DNA from: Paludibacteraceae bacterium | GTDB lineage: Bacteria > Bacteroidota > Bacteroidia > Bacteroidales > Paludibacteraceae | Direction: 5' to 3' | Assembly (NCBI GenBank): GCA_017961765.1 | Contig: JAGCWQ010000006.1 | Span: forward strand, 1-45,233 | DNA: 45,233 bases | Shown: piece by piece, positions 45,206 to 45,233 of the stretch | Numbering within the stretch: the first letter of the stretch is position 1 | How the letters are laid out: the number at the start of each line of letters is the position of its first letter | Position numbers and translations under genes: made by a program | The notes under the pieces: model-generated | Databases searched by the model: none | What the model saw: the letters and a program-made list of their open reading frames with translations, nothing else | What the model was told of the DNA's origin: nothing

Positions 45206-45233
45206 AGAGCAAAAAGCGACAGCCCGCGCTGCC

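Overview
The window comes from a member of the Bacteroidales (Bacteroidota). Four things support this. Many genes are preceded by the Bacteroidota -7 box TAnnTTTG, in the best cases with a TTTG/TTG element 18-20 bases upstream. There is a one-piece tmRNA whose tag reads GENNYALAA. The protein families are typical of the phylum: a giant secreted adhesin with SprB/Ig-like domains, a BspA-type leucine-rich-repeat protein, a GH95 fucosidase with a type IX secretion (T9SS) sorting tail, a GldM-like protein, a phosphate-selective-porin-like porin and a TonB-dependent receptor. The genus cannot be fixed from the sequence alone. It looks like chromosome with some accessory islands; no phage, insertion sequence, rRNA operon or CRISPR array was found.

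Layout. 1-10309 (minus): one giant cell-surface protein gene made of four beta-helix modules, SprB/Ig-like domains and a 387-residue tandem repeat; it is stopped by a nonsense codon and runs off the left edge. 10616-13159: a flavin split-barrel protein and, divergently, a TonB-dependent receptor. 13368-15102: a twice-frameshifted lipoprotein relic, then a two-gene unit with a lipoprotein that carries a JAMM-like metal-binding motif. 15292-15664 (minus): an RNA unit holding SRP RNA and two identical tRNA-Thr(UGU) genes. 16015-18228: two secreted YD/RHS-like repeat paralogs. 18613-19308: a miniature GldM-like protein. 19468-22395: RlmI-like rRNA methyltransferase, M48 protease and lipoprotein in one operon. 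22626-23547: three overlapping genes forming a likely ADP-ribosyltransferase-type (DUF3990/DUF3791) toxin-antitoxin module. 23884-25124: two YtxH-like genes, a holin-like/DUF1469 membrane protein and a small helical protein (envelope stress type cluster). 25238-30430: housekeeping genes guaB, ssrA (tmRNA), nudC, an AAA/PD-(D/E)XK protein and apt. 30530-34380: DUF4112 membrane protein, lipoprotein and a 714-residue helical protein. 34524-35258: a 3'-5' exonuclease broken by an amber codon inside its second exonuclease motif. 35367-38238: secreted protein, porin and SDR oxidoreductase. 38342-41322: a BRCT-SUKH fusion protein downstream of a BspA-like LRR protein without signal peptide. 41823-44802: a GH95 alpha-L-fucosidase whose natural start is separated from the reading frame by a run of eight T.

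How the genes fit together. Several products point to a T9SS-equipped, glycan-degrading anaerobe: secreted fucosidase, SprB-like giant adhesin and GldM-like domain protein. Nucleotide metabolism (guaB, apt, nudC) and trans-translation/targeting RNAs form the conserved core. The most notable parts are the three-gene ART-type module, the JAMM-like lipoprotein pair, the GldM mini-protein, the BRCT-SUKH fusion, the SRP RNA-tRNA transcription unit, and the number of single-base lesions (four genes), which could be real phase variation or decay, or assembly error.
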